64,000 bases of DNA, from assembly GCA_015183035.1 (NCBI GenBank), contig JACZZP010000020.1:310001-374000 (forward strand), written 5' to 3'. A model generated the notes under the pieces. The model had not been told where the DNA came from and made no database searches. It was given only the letters and a program-made list of their open reading frames with translations. This stretch comes from Meloidogyne chitwoodi (lineage: Eukaryota; Nematoda; Chromadorea; Rhabditida; Meloidogynidae). The position numbers and the translations under genes are program-made. Shown piece after piece: positions 33,925 through 49,300 of the stretch (its first letter is position 1; each line of letters opens with the position of its first letter).

Positions 33925-35984
33925 TTCAATACCCATAAATGTTTTTTTACCCAAAATTTTTTTTAACTTTCCAAATTTTTAAATACACCACTGTTACTCT
34001 TAACATCCCATATACTGCACTACTGAGTAGAGCACGCTTCCACTAGTTTATATTTTATAACTGTTAAATATTATTTATTTAATTTAATTAATTTTAAAAT
34101 TATATTTCTAAGGCAACTGTTCTCCCCTTTCATACTTAACATATTAATCTTTGTTAAATTTAAAATATTAAATATTTTAAAATTATTTTTAATTTTAAAA
34201 AAAATTTTTAATAAGCGTTGTTACCATTTTAAAAAATAGAAAAATTAAAAAAAAACTTATTTAATTAAATTATAATTTTTAAAAAATATTAAATTATAAA
34301 TTTAATATTTCCAATATTTTAACAACAAAAAATTTTTTTTTCTATTAAAATTTTTTTTTTAATTTTATATCAACTTATACACCAAAATCATTAAGATGTG
34401 AGCATACTTAGTTGTTGTGCCAAAGCTTAAGTTATTTATTTATTTATTTAATTTTCCTATGGCTTAATTTTTCCAAAAAGATCACTTGATCCAGAATTGT
34501 TTAATAAAGGATAATATTATTCTGATGTATAACTACGAAACAATTGGAATAAATATGATGATAATTTATAATTAAATTATTATTATTATATTTTAATAAA
34601 AATATTGTAAAAATTTTAAATTATAATTTTTAAATTAATTAAATTTTAGAAAAAAGGGATGCGTAAAATTATCTTTAAATTACCTAGTTATGTTTAATTA
34701 TTTTTTTAAATTATGCTTTTTTATTTTCTAACATAATGTGATTAATTTATAATGATTTTTTAATTTAAAATTTAATTTAAATAATAATTTTATTTTTTAA
34801 ATTTATCTGCTCCAACTTCACCCAAATTGTGTTAAAGTCTTAAACATATACTTAAAAATATTGTTAGTTGTCACTTACTTTATATTGGAATCATTTGTAA
34901 AATTTAAGAAATATTTAATTATTTAAGCGTCCAAAATTAGAATTAATTTAAAAAATATTGAAATTTAAAATAAATAATTGACAAATTAATTATAAGATTT
35001 TAACTTATTTAAAAGTTTTGTTCTCAGTTGTTTTACATTTTGATACAAAAAACGATTATGCTGATTAATCAGTTAATATATTTACTTATTTCACCTTTTT
35101 TATTTGTCGAATATAAAATTTAAATTTATTTTTATAAATTTAAATTTATTTATTTCAAATAATATTTTAATTATTTTATTTTAATTTAAAAATGTTATTT
35201 TTAACAATTATTTTAATTATAAACTTTAAAAAAATAATTAGATTATCTAATATAACTTTTATTTAAAAATTAGATAATGTTTCAAAACAAATTATAATTT
35301 ATGGATATAAATTAAATTAAATAATATATGTAAAATAATGATATATTTATATATTAAAATGTTTAATTGTAGGTCAATTAGATATTTATTTTATAATTTC
35401 TTATTTAATTTTAATTTTTATATTATAATATTTTTTATTTATTTTTTTAATAAAATAAATTATTAAATTAATTTATTTTTCTATTAATCTTTATCTCACT
35501 TTAAATAATATTGTTTTACTTTTGTGCTTGCTTATTAACATCTTCGTTCTTAAAATTAATTTATAGCAAAATATATTCTTTAAAATTTAAAATAACGTTA
35601 AATAATTATTTTTGAATAACTATTATTATTAAAAAAATATTTTTATTTTTTTAATAAAAAATTTTTTTTAATTATATTTATATAAAATGTTAATAATATT
35701 TGTGTAATTTTATTATTTAAATATAATAAAAATATTTAATAAAAATAATTTAATCAATCAAATACCTAATATAATTTTTTAAAATAAATTTTAATTTTAT
35801 TTTTTTATATTTTTAATTTTAAGGCTAGAATACTCCGACATTTTAATTAATTATTTTGTTAGAATAAGTTATTTCGAACATGAAACGGATTAATATGTCT
35901 GTTTTATATTGAACCAAGTTAAATTATTTTTTTTTTTTAATATTTTATTTAATTTTAAAAAATATTTTATAAGTCACAAAATTT

Positions 35985-36310
35985 ATTTTTCATAAATTAA
36001 TTTTTTTACTTATTATTTGAATTATTCTATTTTAATCTTTTGTTTTTATATCGTTCTTGTTTGCCCTTTAATAAAATTAAAAATTAGAATATTCTTGATT
36101 TTTACACAAATCTAATGCTTTCCTAAGTATCATTTTTCTAAATAGTAAATATCAAAATTAAATTATTTAAATTTATTTTATTAAATTTTATTAAATTAAA
36201 TATTAACATTTTAAATTTTAATATTAATTTAATTCAATAATGCTAGATAAATTGAGAACTGCTATCACTTTACATTTTTCTGAGGGATATTTTGTTTTAA
36301 ATTATTTAAT
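35985..36310 (+). repeat. Dispersed duplication, copy B
   Basis: This is the partner of 23265-23640 in direct orientation. The two copies are about 12.7 kb apart and well diverged. Confidence 0.6.
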
Positions 36311-39300
36311 TTTTCTCTCTATTCATATACATAATTATTTAATTATTATTTGCTTTTTTATTATAATTTAATACTTAAATATATTATTTAAAATTTATTT
36401 TTAAAATTAATTAATTAAATATTTTTATTTTAAGTAATGCCTGCTCATTTATGTCTAAGAATATACTTTTTATTTATTTATTTTTTAATTATTGTTAATT
36501 ATTTTTAATTTAAATAAAAAAAATCTTTTTTTTTAAGTTGACATTTTCAATAATATATTGTGTAACTAAACCACACAAATTATTAAATTTAAATATTTAT
36601 GTAAAATATATTTAAATTATAATTTATTTATAAATTTTAAATTTTTTTCCTTTTTTTATATAAAAAAATGTTAATTTATCATTTAATAATTTAGTTTTTT
36701 CAAAAAAATTATAATTAATTAGTTAATAAATTTTTTAATTTATATAAATGTTTACATTAAATAATTAATTTTTTTTAAAATATAAGTAATTATATTATTT
36801 TAAAAATAATAAAAATTTTTAAATATTTTTTTCTAATTTAATAAAATTTAAATTTTTAATTAAAATATATAAATATTTATTTATTTAAAAAGTTTATTAA
36901 CAAATCATATAAAATATTGTTATCTTCTATGTAAAACAAACCGAAGGTAAATATTCAAATTTAATTAATTAAATAATTTTAAATACAAAAATATTATTAA
37001 ATAATTTATTAATTTAATGTTATTAAAAAATAAAAGCTGTTTTTTAAGCTTTATTAATTTTATTTGTTAAAGCATTAAATGCGTTGAATTCCATCGAAAT
37101 TCACAATTTAAATTTTAATCTCATCTAATAATTTATTTATTAAATATTTCAATCTATTGTGCCTAATTAATAAATTTAATAAATTTTTTATATTATTTAT
37201 ATTATAATTTTTTTGTTATTAATTATTTTGAATTAATTTTCTTGCTGAATTGTTAATTAATACAAAAAAATTTTTTTATGTAATTGCGCGAAATTTTACT
37301 TACAATCTGCCAATTAATTTTTTAATTATTCTTTTTTTTTCTACTTTTTTAAAATCAATTTTATTTGTAATTTCTTTTACATTTTATTTTAATAATTGTT
37401 TTTATAAATAATGTTAATTAATTTTTATTAAATTTTATTTTTTTTTAAATTTCTTTTTTAGAATTTATTAATTCATCACCAGCTATTTCCTCACTTGCCT
37501 CATGAACAGAGCCTGCTTAAAAAATAAATTTTTTTGTAATTTTCTACAAAAATTAATAAAAAAATTCTTAAAAAATTTTTAAAGTTAAAAAGAATTAATT
37601 GTGCTCAAGGATGAAGTTCATCTTTTTTTAGGTCGGAATTCCGTCCCTTCCTCAAATGGATTTAATTAAATTTATTAATATATTTAAACATTTAAATAAA
37701 TATTAATTGAATTAATAAAAAAATTTTAATGTAAATTAATTTTTGATAGATCATTTTAAATTAAGTAACTATTGTATTATTTCATTTATAACTATTTGAG
37801 CCTGATTATTAATTTTTATTTGATCTATTTAATTTTATAATTTAAAATAAAAATATTAATTAAACTGGGTAGAACCAAAAGAACTCGTTTTTCATTAGCA
37901 TATTCTAAAATTTGCATATAATTTAATAAATAAATTTTTAAAAATTTTTGAATAATTTTATAATTAAAACAATAAATAATTTAAAAAATTATTTTTTCTT
38001 TTTTTAAGCGCAATGCTGATTTTGTTTCTGCTTCCTCTATGTAAAAATGTATTTTTAATTATTATATTATTTTTTAAATTAATATTTTAAAAATTCTATA
38101 GCTTGTTAAATTTATATATTTATTTATTATTAATATTCTTCTTAATATTCTTCTCTTACAAATAAAAATTAAACGTTTAAAAAATTTAAATTAAATATTT
38201 TTTATTATTTTAACACAAAATTTACATACATATTTAAATAAATTTAAATAATTGAACTTAATTTAATTTTTTTTAATTATCTTAAAATTTTTTTAGTTGC
38301 CATACGGCAGACGACATAGCAAACAACCACTTAACTAATGCCTAAATTTATTAACTCGTATAGTTATTAAATTTTAAAAATAAATTTATTTTTTACTTAA
38401 TTTAAATATTATAATTAGCTACGATTTCCAATTTAATTTACTTATAATTATTTTAATTTTTAATTATGTACCTTTATTACATTTTCGCACCATTGATGAA
38501 CTATCACACTTTTTGAACGGATTAATTATATTTTTGAATTAATTTTAAAATTTAATGTATATTTTTATGTATAATTTATTGTTTATAAAACTTAAAATAA
38601 TATATAAATAAACCAAAAAAATATTTAATTTTTATTCAATATTGTGTTAAAAATTAAAAATAATTTTTAAATTTAAAATAAATAGTTTAAAATATAATAA
38701 ATATATTTAAATAAAAATAAATAAATTTATTAAAATAAAAATAATATTAATTTGGCCATAATCAAAACTCATAAATAAAAGTACGACCACTAATATTTAA
38801 TAAAAATTAATTTTTTATACAATAATATTTTTTTATAGTCAAGTTTAAAATTGTACTTTCATATCTAATAAAATTAATATATTGAGTTTCATTAGCAAAT
38901 AAAAAAATAAAATTAAAATTTGATTTTTTTAAAATTATATATAATATTTTTAATATTTTATTTAAAATTTTTAATATTTTAAATAAATTTTTTAATTTTC
39001 ATAAGATTTTCTTAATAAACCTGGGTTGTAAGAAGCATGCGTTGCCTCCTCATCAAATGCAATTGAATAAATTTATTATAATTTTTTATTTTATTATTAT
39101 TCATTTATTTATAACTATAAATCAATTTATTTACGAATAAATTAATTTAAGAATAATTAATTGTACTTGATGCTTATAAATTAATAAATTTATTTTAATG
39201 TTTTTATTTTATGTTAGGTTATAGTTCACTTTTACAATTAGATCATGGACGGGTTTATTAATTGTTTTTAATAAATTCCATATTTTTTTAAATTATTTTT

Positions 39301-42300
39301 ATAATTAGACCAATAAATCTAAAATGCTTTCTAAATTTATATATTTTTTAAAATCAAATAAGTATCTGAGCTTAAAAAAATATAAACTTTTCTTGAAACC
39401 TGATTTTTTGATGTTACACAACTAAAAAAATTATTAATTAATTATTATTTAAGCCTATAATTGCAATATTTATTGAAAATAAATTTAAAAATATATGTAG
39501 GTATGTACTTTATAAATTTTAAAATTTATGGTAACCAGATTGGTAATATATTTATATAGTTGTTTGTAGTATGTATATTAATTATTATAATAATTTTTAA
39601 TATTAATTAATTTAAAAATGTTATATGGAAAATTTAGAGCCTAAACATTATGATATTTTTTTTAAACTTTATAAAAAATTTTTTATAATATCTATAAGAA
39701 AAACAATTTTTTATAGCTGTCAAGTATCTTAAAGGTTTTAATTTTTAATTTTATATAAATTATTTTTAAATTATTTTAATACAACATCGAAATTCCTTTT
39801 TTATTCTTCAGCAAGTATGTAATCAAACAATTTAATTATTAAAAAATAAAAGATAATTAATAAAATTTTAAATTTATTTACAAATTTTTAATAAATTATG
39901 CTAAATTGTCGTCGTCAGTATTTGTAGTAAAATTAATATTTACAATACATATAATTTTTTTTAATTCTTAATAAGTTGTTTTATTTAATTTTATTATTAT
40001 TATAATTTATTTTGAAGTATTGAAGAGTTGATCCATCGAAATTTAAATTATTGTTAAAGAAATTATTTTATTTATCCTATTTTAATTATTATTTTATTTC
40101 TTATTTTAATTAATAATTGTAGCATATTTAAATATATTAGTTAAATTTAAAAAGTTTTATTTATTTATTTATTTATATTTATAAAAGAAAAATTAAAGTA
40201 TAATTAATTAGTTATTTTTTACTTTGTTTTTATTTTTATATTTGGTTAAAAGAGAAGATGAATGAAAAAATAAGTCAATTTTCTATTTTTTTATAATAAA
40301 GAGAAAAATAAAAAATACATAGGTATGTGAAAACAGGAGAAGAAAAAAATCCAAGTTTATTTATATTAATTTTTTTCAGTGCAATTGACCCTCTAAAATA
40401 CACAAAAACAAATGTTAAATAACAAAATTATAAAATTTAAAAAAAAAACAGAGAATTAATAAATTTTTAAATTTTAAAAAAATATTAATAAGTTATATTT
40501 TAATTCTTTATTTAATTATAAAATTAAATTTTTTAAATAAACGTTTACAACGTCTCCAATTTAGTTTTATTATCAAGTATCTCATATTCTGAATATATTT
40601 TTGAATAAATTTTTTTATTATTAATTATTCCTTTTTAATAAATTATACGTAACAAAATTTTAAAATTATTTTGTAAACTTATTAAAATTAATAAAAATAT
40701 ATAATTAATTTTTTTAAATAAAATATTTATATTTAAAAAATTATTTAAGTAGATTGATAAATATCATATCAATCAGCTCCTTTATTTTGATTCTTGTCTC
40801 CTTCATAGATCTTTGATTATTACTCATTTAAAATGTTTTTTTTTTCATCCAAAATTTTAATGTTTTAAAATTTAAATAATTTAAATATTAATTTATTTAT
40901 GCATATTTTTTAAGTGTACATAATTTTTAATAATTTAATTTATTTTTTAAATCTATTTTTTGTAACCATTACTGTCCCAAACTGAGGTACCGCTATCTCA
41001 TGTGTGAAAAATTAATTAATTCTTAAATTTTATTATTTATTAGAATTAAAGGTAAATTATGTAGTTTATAAGTAATAATCTGAAAGAATATAACCTACAA
41101 TGTAAGACTATATAATCATTAAAAAATTAATTTTATGAGTATTCAAGATGTTCAAGGTACAGCGTTTCTTATAAAAATTAATTAAATATTCTAATGCAAG
41201 AAAAACAGTTCTTCTGTCGTGAACATTTTTTAATTTTTAATATTCTTTATCGTATATGGTCAAATTGTTGATATGACACAATTACTAAATATTATAAAAT
41301 TGGAATAATAAATTATATTAAAAATTTTTTCTGATTTTTATATTATATAAATTAAATTTTATATTCAAATTATTAATTTTTTATAAATGTCTAAGTGATC
41401 AATGATCTCATTTTCTATTAGTAACAAAGATATAGATTTCAGAATATTTTTAATTGTATTCTAATAAATATTTTTTTTTATTTAATTAATTAAAAAATAG
41501 TTTTATAATATTAAAAAAAATTAAAATGAAAATTAAAAATTATTATACATTTGTATTTGAAATAATGCATACTTGTCTTTATTTTGTTCTATATCATCTG
41601 AACTTTTTTATAAATTTTATAATTTTTTTTATTTTAGAGTAATTTTAAATTATTTTTATATTTAATTATATTATTAAATTTTTTCCTTAATACTATTTTA
41701 AATTAAATTTTATAAAAATAAATTTATTAATATAAATTTATTTTTGTGAATTTTATAATAATTAATTTTTTAATATTTTTGTCTTCGTGTTTGCAATACC
41801 TATTGCCCAATGATTGTTCCCATAACTAAGTTAATGATCATTAAGATGGTATAAAATAGATAATTTAATAAAATATAGTTGATAAAACGGAGTACATTCA
41901 TCACTTTTTTAAATAAAATAAAAAAAAATTTTAAAAATTAATTAATTTAAGTTATTATTTATTTAATTTATTTTTATTTAAAATAAATTATTTATCAATT
42001 TTGTATAATTTTATTTTCTTTCACTTAATTTAAATTATTAACAGCAAATTAATATGATTTGCTATATATTAATTATAACAATTTTTGATTTTTCAGGTTA
42101 GAATTAACTTGAATTTTTTAAAAATATTTTTCATACAAATAAATTAATTTTAAGATAAAATTTTTAATTTATTATTTTACAAATACTATATTAACATACC
42201 TATTTAAATTTAATTAATTTTATTAAATTATTTATTTAGTAATATCAAATTTTTTTCTTTCTTATTTTAATTAATTTATTTATTTGATTATAACTTGAGT

Positions 42301-45300
42301 TTATTTTCTTTTAATTTTAATATTTTATTATTAATGTTTACAACTCATGCCAGAGTTAATGTCTGACTACTGAGCTTAGTTTGTCCATTAGTGATTTTGG
42401 ATTATCAAATAAAATGGTAAAATAATTTAAACATTTTTATATCTTCTTAAAATTATAATATTTTTTAATTTATAAATTTTAACTATTTTTAATTCTTTTT
42501 TTTTTAACATAATTTTCTTAAAAATATTTTTAATTGTTAAAACAAATTAATTAAATTTTAAATAACATAAAGTAAATCATTCTTTAATTAAAAATGTTAT
42601 CTCTGTATTTATTTCTTTAACTTGGTTTTGGTAGCATATTTTATTTGATTTTTTTTTATAAAATAAAATTTAGTATATAAAACGCTATACTTTTTTATGA
42701 TCATTGGTAGGACTTTCATTTGGAATAATTTTAATAATTAATTATTAAAAAAGATAATTAAAACTTAATTTTTTTAAATCTTTAGAATATATTTATTTAT
42801 TTTATTAAAAATACATATGTAGGCTTATGAACTTGATAATTGTTAAGAAATTTTTGTTGCTTTAAAATATTTATAAAATAATTTTATTATTAATTCAATT
42901 ATTAATTTAATATTTTTATAATTTTATTTTTATGTAAATATTGTATAAGTACTTTACTATTTTCGCCTGACTATTGACATATTTTATTTTTAATAATTAA
43001 ACAATAAAATCATGCAATGTACTGCTTCACACAATTTTTTACTAGGAGGATGGACATTCTAAAAATAACACGCCAAAAATAATATTTATTTATTATATGT
43101 GTAAAATTAAAATTAATTTTTTAGTAAAAAAATTAATTATTTTATTTATATACTTTTTTTAATTTTAATATTTTTGATTATTTTAAATAATATTATATAG
43201 TAATATTTTTTAATTAATTAATATAAATATTTATGTAGTAATAATTAATTATACATATAATTAATTTAAAAAATTTATAAAATACGATTGAATTTTATTC
43301 ACTCTAAATTTTTAATTTATTTTAATTTTTTAACTAATGGTTAATTAAACACTTTGAATCAAGTGTTGAAAAATAGTAAACTTTCTATTTAAAAACAATT
43401 CCAAAATTGTTTTTAATTTATAATTTTCTTTCATTTGTTATTAATTATTTTAATATTATTATTTCAATAATTTTGCAATTTTTCATTTTTAATTTAATTA
43501 AAAGTATAGAACATTTTTATTTTTTTAATAATTTTTTAAATTACCTATTATAAGTTGGTTCAAGAAACAAACGTCATGAATAAGATTATAAATAAACATT
43601 GATAAGCTTATACAAATAATTAAATTTTAAATTTATTTTTTATAAAACAAAAAAGTAAATAAATTATTGTAATTTATTGTTTAGCAAAATTATCACCGTA
43701 TTTTAGCTCAAAATAATAATAATAATTTAAAACGTTATCATTAGTACTTTTTAATCAGAATAATTTTAATTATTAAAGCAATATTTTAAAATATATTTTA
43801 AACCACTTTGGTATTCAAATTCTTTTTAATGTCAGAAAACATATTTAATTAATTCAATAATACATTATATTTAATTTAATAATTTGTTCCAAAATGTTTT
43901 GCGTGTGAAATCTCTAGATAACACAAAAAATAAAAATATTATTAAATTAATATTTAATAGAATAATTTATAAATTATTAATTGTTTAAACTATATTTTAT
44001 TTTTTTACTTAATAAATTTAAAAAAATTTATAATAAGAACTATGTATTCCATTGTTTTTCATTTTCAATTATAAGACAATTTTCATCACTTCAAAATTTA
44101 TAAATAAATAAACAACTTGTTATATATTTATTATTAAAATTTAATTATATATTTTTAACACCAAATAATTTATAAAAATAATAAAATTTTTAAATTTAAT
44201 TTGGAGAATATTTTTTAAATTTTTTTTAACTTTTTAACTTGTAAATTTTTAATTAATTTACTATGATAAAAATTAATTTTAGCTTTTTAATATTTTTTAA
44301 AAATAAATATTACAATTTATTTTTTATTTATATAAATATACCATGCCTATAAGACAAAAAACTGTAGTTCACTTTTATTTATAAGAATCATATAATAATT
44401 AAAAAAAAATAATTTTATGAATTTTTTATTTTAATTAATCATTGAAGTCCATGAATTTTTTAGTTTAGAAGATAATACTTCATACTTTTTTTTTAGTAAA
44501 TTAAAATTTTATATTTATTTTAATACTTTAAAATTTATATAGGTATTATTTAATTAAAAAATAATTTTTAAACAATTTTTTATAAATATAATTTTCTTTA
44601 TAAATTAAATTATAATATAATTTAATTTATAACTTGTTTATATTAACCTTAGAAAGTTCACTATAATATGAGTTATTTTTTGATATTAAATTTTTTTATT
44701 TAAATTTAATATTAATTTATATTTGTGTTATTATTATTGAAGAATCTCTGAGTCAGATCACTTGATTTTTTCCTTGTCAATGAATAAAAAATTAATTTAA
44801 TTTTTCATTCTATTTTTATATTTTTTAATTTGTTTGATATAAGGTATAAGTTATTTAATAGAATAATTTATAAATTTATAAAAATTAAAAAGATATATCA
44901 AAATTTAATTTAAGTGTTATCATTACCATTTTTAAGTGCCTACCTATTTTTAAAGATATTTTCGTATAATTATTATTTTCTGTTTAATAATTAGGTGTTT
45001 AATTTAATTTGTCTAATTTGTCATTTTTTTAATTTATAATTAATATATTTAAAATATATATTTAATAATAATATTAGCATAGCGAAGTCTACATAGGTAG
45101 TGTGTTTATTTTCATATAATTTAGTTTTTTTTTAAATTTATAATTAATAATATTTTAAAATAATATATTTTATAATAATGTTAAAAGAGAGAATCTTGTC
45201 TGTTTATTTACACAAGATTTAATAAAAATCTATTTTATTTTAAATAATTTAAATAAAACATTTATTAATTTTTAAATTTTAAGTTTGTAAGCTTATATTC

Positions 45301-46235
45301 ATTTGTAAATTTTTATAATTTAATTTTTTTATTAAGTAGAAAATTATTTTATACGTTTTAATATTTATAATAATAATTTTTTTTAATACGATAAACAACA
45401 TTGTGTGATCAACTTAGGTATTACAAAAATATTTTGAGCGATTTTAAAAAATAATTATTTTTAACTTTTTTAATAATTAATCTTTATTAAAAAAAATTTA
45501 TTAATTTTTATAAATTAATAAATTAAAAGATAAATATAATATAAATAAATTTGTTCTATAATTAGTTTAATTCAATAAAATAACAACAAGGATTTAAATT
45601 TTATTTTTTAATCATTTATTCTAGTAGTATAATAATTAATTTATTATTGCTGTTCTTCAGGGAAAGCAACCATATAGTTTCTCAACAGATTTCTCAAAAA
45701 CTTTATTGCTCTGCCATTAAATTGCTAATTTTAAAGTGTATTTAACGATTTTGTACTTAAGTTGAACAAAAGTTACTAAAAATAATAAATTTAAAATATT
45801 TTAGAACAAACAAAATAATTAATTAAACTTTAATTTAATATTTTTTATAAAATTAATATAAAATATTGAACATTAATGACCCCGTTTTAATCAATGTAAT
45901 AAATTTTATAAGCCTGAATAATTGTTAAATTATATAAAATTAATTAATATTATTTGTATTTTTTATTAATTTATTAAACAATTTCTTAACAGTTGTCAGG
46001 TAATTGTAATTCTTATTATTGTCCTTTTTAAACAAATAAATAGATTACTTTTTTTGGTCTTCGCCTACGTCAATTGAATAAATTAGATTATTTATAAATA
46101 TCATTTATATATATATAATTAAATTAATTAATTCAATAGAATAAATTATTATTTTTTAAATTATATTTTTTTGATGTTTATATACTTAAAATTAATTTAT
46201 AAAAAAATATTTTTATGTAGGTTATATTTGGCTTC

Positions 46236-46254
46236 AGCGGCGCCACCTGGCGGC
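46236..46254. promoter_or_regulatory. Isolated GC motif resembling a CTCF site
   Basis: AGCGGCGCCACCTGGCGGC is the only run of such GC content for kilobases. It contains the dyad CGCCA-CC-TGGCG and is close to the CTCF core GCGCCACCTAGTGG known from insects. Many derived nematodes are reported to have lost CTCF, so another zinc-finger protein or chance is possible. Confidence 0.3.
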
Positions 46255-46302
46255 TTTGTGTTTTCCATAAATCTATATATTTTTCTTTAATTTTTATGAG
46301 TA

Positions 46303-46342
46303 TTAGACCAATATAAATCTAAAAATATTTATATTGGTCTAA
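46303..46342. other. Perfect 16-bp hairpin
   Basis: The arms TTAGACCAATATAAAT and its exact complement flank an 8-nt loop (CTAAAAAT). It lies 48 bp from the GC motif. A partial relative of one arm (TTAGACCAATAAATCTAAAA) is at about 39306. It is consistent with a tiny MITE or a hairpin RNA. Confidence 0.7.
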
Positions 46343-49300
46343 ATTTATAATTTTTTATAATTAAATATTAGAACATATTTGTAAAATAGACAATACCAAT
46401 CCTTAGGAAATAAACTAAAATTTATTTTTATAAAATAAATATAATTGCTATTAATTATATTTTAATATTATTTATATAATTATAAATATTTAAATATTTT
46501 TATTATAAATAATTAATTAATATGTAAAATAGGAATTCACAATTGAACATAATCGTAGTAAACTATTAACATATAAAAATTATTTACTTCAGCGAAAATT
46601 CGCCTTAACAATACCAAATAATTTAAAAGCTAAAATATTAATTAGTAGCTGTAATTTATTTTTTTTATTTGGAATTAATTAAAAAATTATATATAATTTA
46701 ATTTACATTTATTTGTAGAATAATTAATTATTAATTTTTTTTCCAATTTTATTCAATTTAATTTTATTTAAATTAAATTTAGATAATCATAAATTTAAAA
46801 ATTTTTATATAAATTTTAAATTAAATTTTGTATTGAAATTTTTATTTAAAAAAAATAATTTATTAATGTTTAAATCAATCCTATTTGAATTGTCAAGATT
46901 TGATTTCTAATTTAATTTTAATATGTATTTTATAAAAATTATATTTAATAAAAATATAATTTGAAAATTAAAAATTATTATACTTTTGTAGTAGAAATTT
47001 TTTTATGTATTAGTTATCCTCAAATCTTATTTTGCGGATTTACTGTTTTTTAATCTTTTTTATAAATTAGCAAATTATTATTTATATTTTTTTTAATTTT
47101 AGAATAATTTTAAAATAAATTTTATTAAAAATAAATTTATTAAAATAGATTTATTTATTTAAATTTTATAAAAATTAATTTTAATTATTTTTGTGTAGTG
47201 GAAATGTATTTATTTGATTAGGAATTACTTCAAAATTTACATTTCGTTATACTACTAAATAAAAAATTTCTTGTCATTATATTTTATTTTTAAATAAATT
47301 TATTTATTTTTTTAACTTGAGTTGTTTTTATTATTTTAAGTTTATTATTTAATTTTAATAAGAATATTCCTGCCAAAGTACCTAGACAACCACTAGTTGC
47401 GGAACTTCAAATATAAATTTGAAGTTTATGGCAGTGACTTTTTTCATTTTCATGCATTACATATGTATAATATTTAAAATATTTAAAATAAATGAATAAT
47501 TATTTTTAAATAATTTAATCCTATTAAAAAACAAAATTATTTAATTTATAATTTTTAATATTTAAATACATTTTTTCAATTTCTAATTTTCACACAATTT
47601 TTTCCAAAAGATATTTTTATTTTTATTAAAATTTTTTAATAATTTAGAGATTATTTTTAAAAGTAAAAATGATAATATTCCCATTTAATTCTACGAATTG
47701 GTTCAAATAATATTTTTATTTATAGTTATTTGATTCGAATTAAATTAGCAGATTTTATTAATAAAATTAATTTTTAAATTAATTTATAATTATTTTTATT
47801 GTTTATTTTTATTAATTAAATGCTTGATAATTTAATAATATATTTTTTCTTTATTTTTATAAAACACAATATTTTTTACTTTATGTATTAAATAAATATT
47901 AAATATAACTAAATTTTAAAAAATAAATAATTAAAATTTGCACTAAAATTCTAATTTTGGTAAACATGTTATTATGCCACAAATTTTATTTTAGTAGGGT
48001 CATTTATATAATTATCCAATTTTAATATTTTAAATTTATTTTTTAAATATTATTTGATATTTTAAATTTATTTTTATAATTAAATATAATTTAAAAATAT
48101 TTAAAAATTTGTTTTTGTAAATTTCAACTGAGGAATTTTATAAAAAATATGTTAGAATTTTTGTAGCTATTTTTTATATTTTTTTTTAATAATAATTTTT
48201 ATAAAATCCAAATACATATATATTTTTAAATTTTAATAATTTATTTTTCAATAAAATAAATGGTAGTTATTCAAAATTAATTTAATTCAAATTTTTTTAA
48301 ATTGATTCTCCTCTCTTTTTTAGAAATTTATTGATATCACGGTCTTTATATTTTAAATAATTAAATATTTAATCTTATTAGTTTTATATATTTTTTTAAA
48401 AATTAATTTAAATAAATTTTATTGTAAATTTTATTTTTTTAATAGTAAATTAATTTTAAAAATTAAATTAAATTGATACAATTTTTTAAATTAAATTTGG
48501 TCACCTTCGATTGACTTAATATTCATATTAATTAACCATCCCAAAAATTTATTAATATAAATAATTTTTTATATATAATTTAACTTAAAAATATTTAAAA
48601 GTTGTTTTAATTTAAATAAATATGAAGTAAGCCAGTTGACTTTTGAAATAATAAAATTATTTTATTTATTAAATTAAAAATTAAAATACTAAATATATTT
48701 AATATTAATTTTATATTTTTTATAAAAATAAATTATAATTATAAAATAAAAAAAATTATTAAAATAATTATTGCTCTAAATTTTATTTTTTTCCATAAAT
48801 TTATGTATACTTCAAAGGGTTGTTTAGTCAGAAGTTCATTTATTATAAGTACTTTTGACCATATAGATCACAAATTACTTTAATTATAATAATAATTATT
48901 TTATTAAATTAATTTAATTTTATAAAGTTTTAAATTTAATTTGTTGTATTTTATTAATAGGTTTACTTTTTTAATATTTTTATAATTCAAAACTGAATTG
49001 CCTAATTATCTATTATTTTATTTTCTAAAGAACTCTTCAGACGTAGTGAATTTTCTGATTTCTACCACTATTTTTTAAATTTTTGATAATTAAATAATAA
49101 ATAAATTATTTAAAGAATTTTTAATATAAAATTAAAATATTTATTTTTTATAAAAATAAATATTTTGCATTTTTTTTTAATTATTAATTAATTTTAAAAA
49201 TAATATAATTAAATTATATAATATTTATTTCTAGAACAGATCACTAGTTTATTAAATAATTATTCATATAAATTTATTTGAGTAATAAAAATTAAAATTA

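Larger units (their letters stand above)
29352..33945. repeat. 4.6-kb GC-richer composite repeat block
   Basis: The block stands out from the desert by base composition and is built from at least five repeated modules: a CAATCAGTTGAGAGTGACCT box followed by GTACAA repeats, a 500-bp AT-rich block, a roughly 45-bp unit with a GGGCCGAAGGCCC hairpin, a roughly 100-bp unit with GGTGCC...GGCACTGAA, and a double GC hairpin. Module order suggests an imperfect duplication: cassette 1 about 29676-32490, cassette 2 about 32490-33924. Long minus-strand open frames occur but follow the repeats and match nothing. It could be a complex satellite, a telomere-associated type repeat or a large non-autonomous transposon. 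Confidence 0.75.
33946..46900. other. AT desert without recognisable genes
   Basis: There are no open frames with coding character, RNA-gene motifs or transposon ends beyond the items listed. A short match to exon 3 of the 15745-17056 gene lies at 41137-41166 (see findings). Confidence 0.65.

Noticed and set aside
45660..45720. Exon-like stretch after TTCTTCAG (GKQPYSFSTDFSKTLLLCH)
   Set aside because: A good acceptor and 19 open codons, but no upstream exon or domain, so it cannot be supported.
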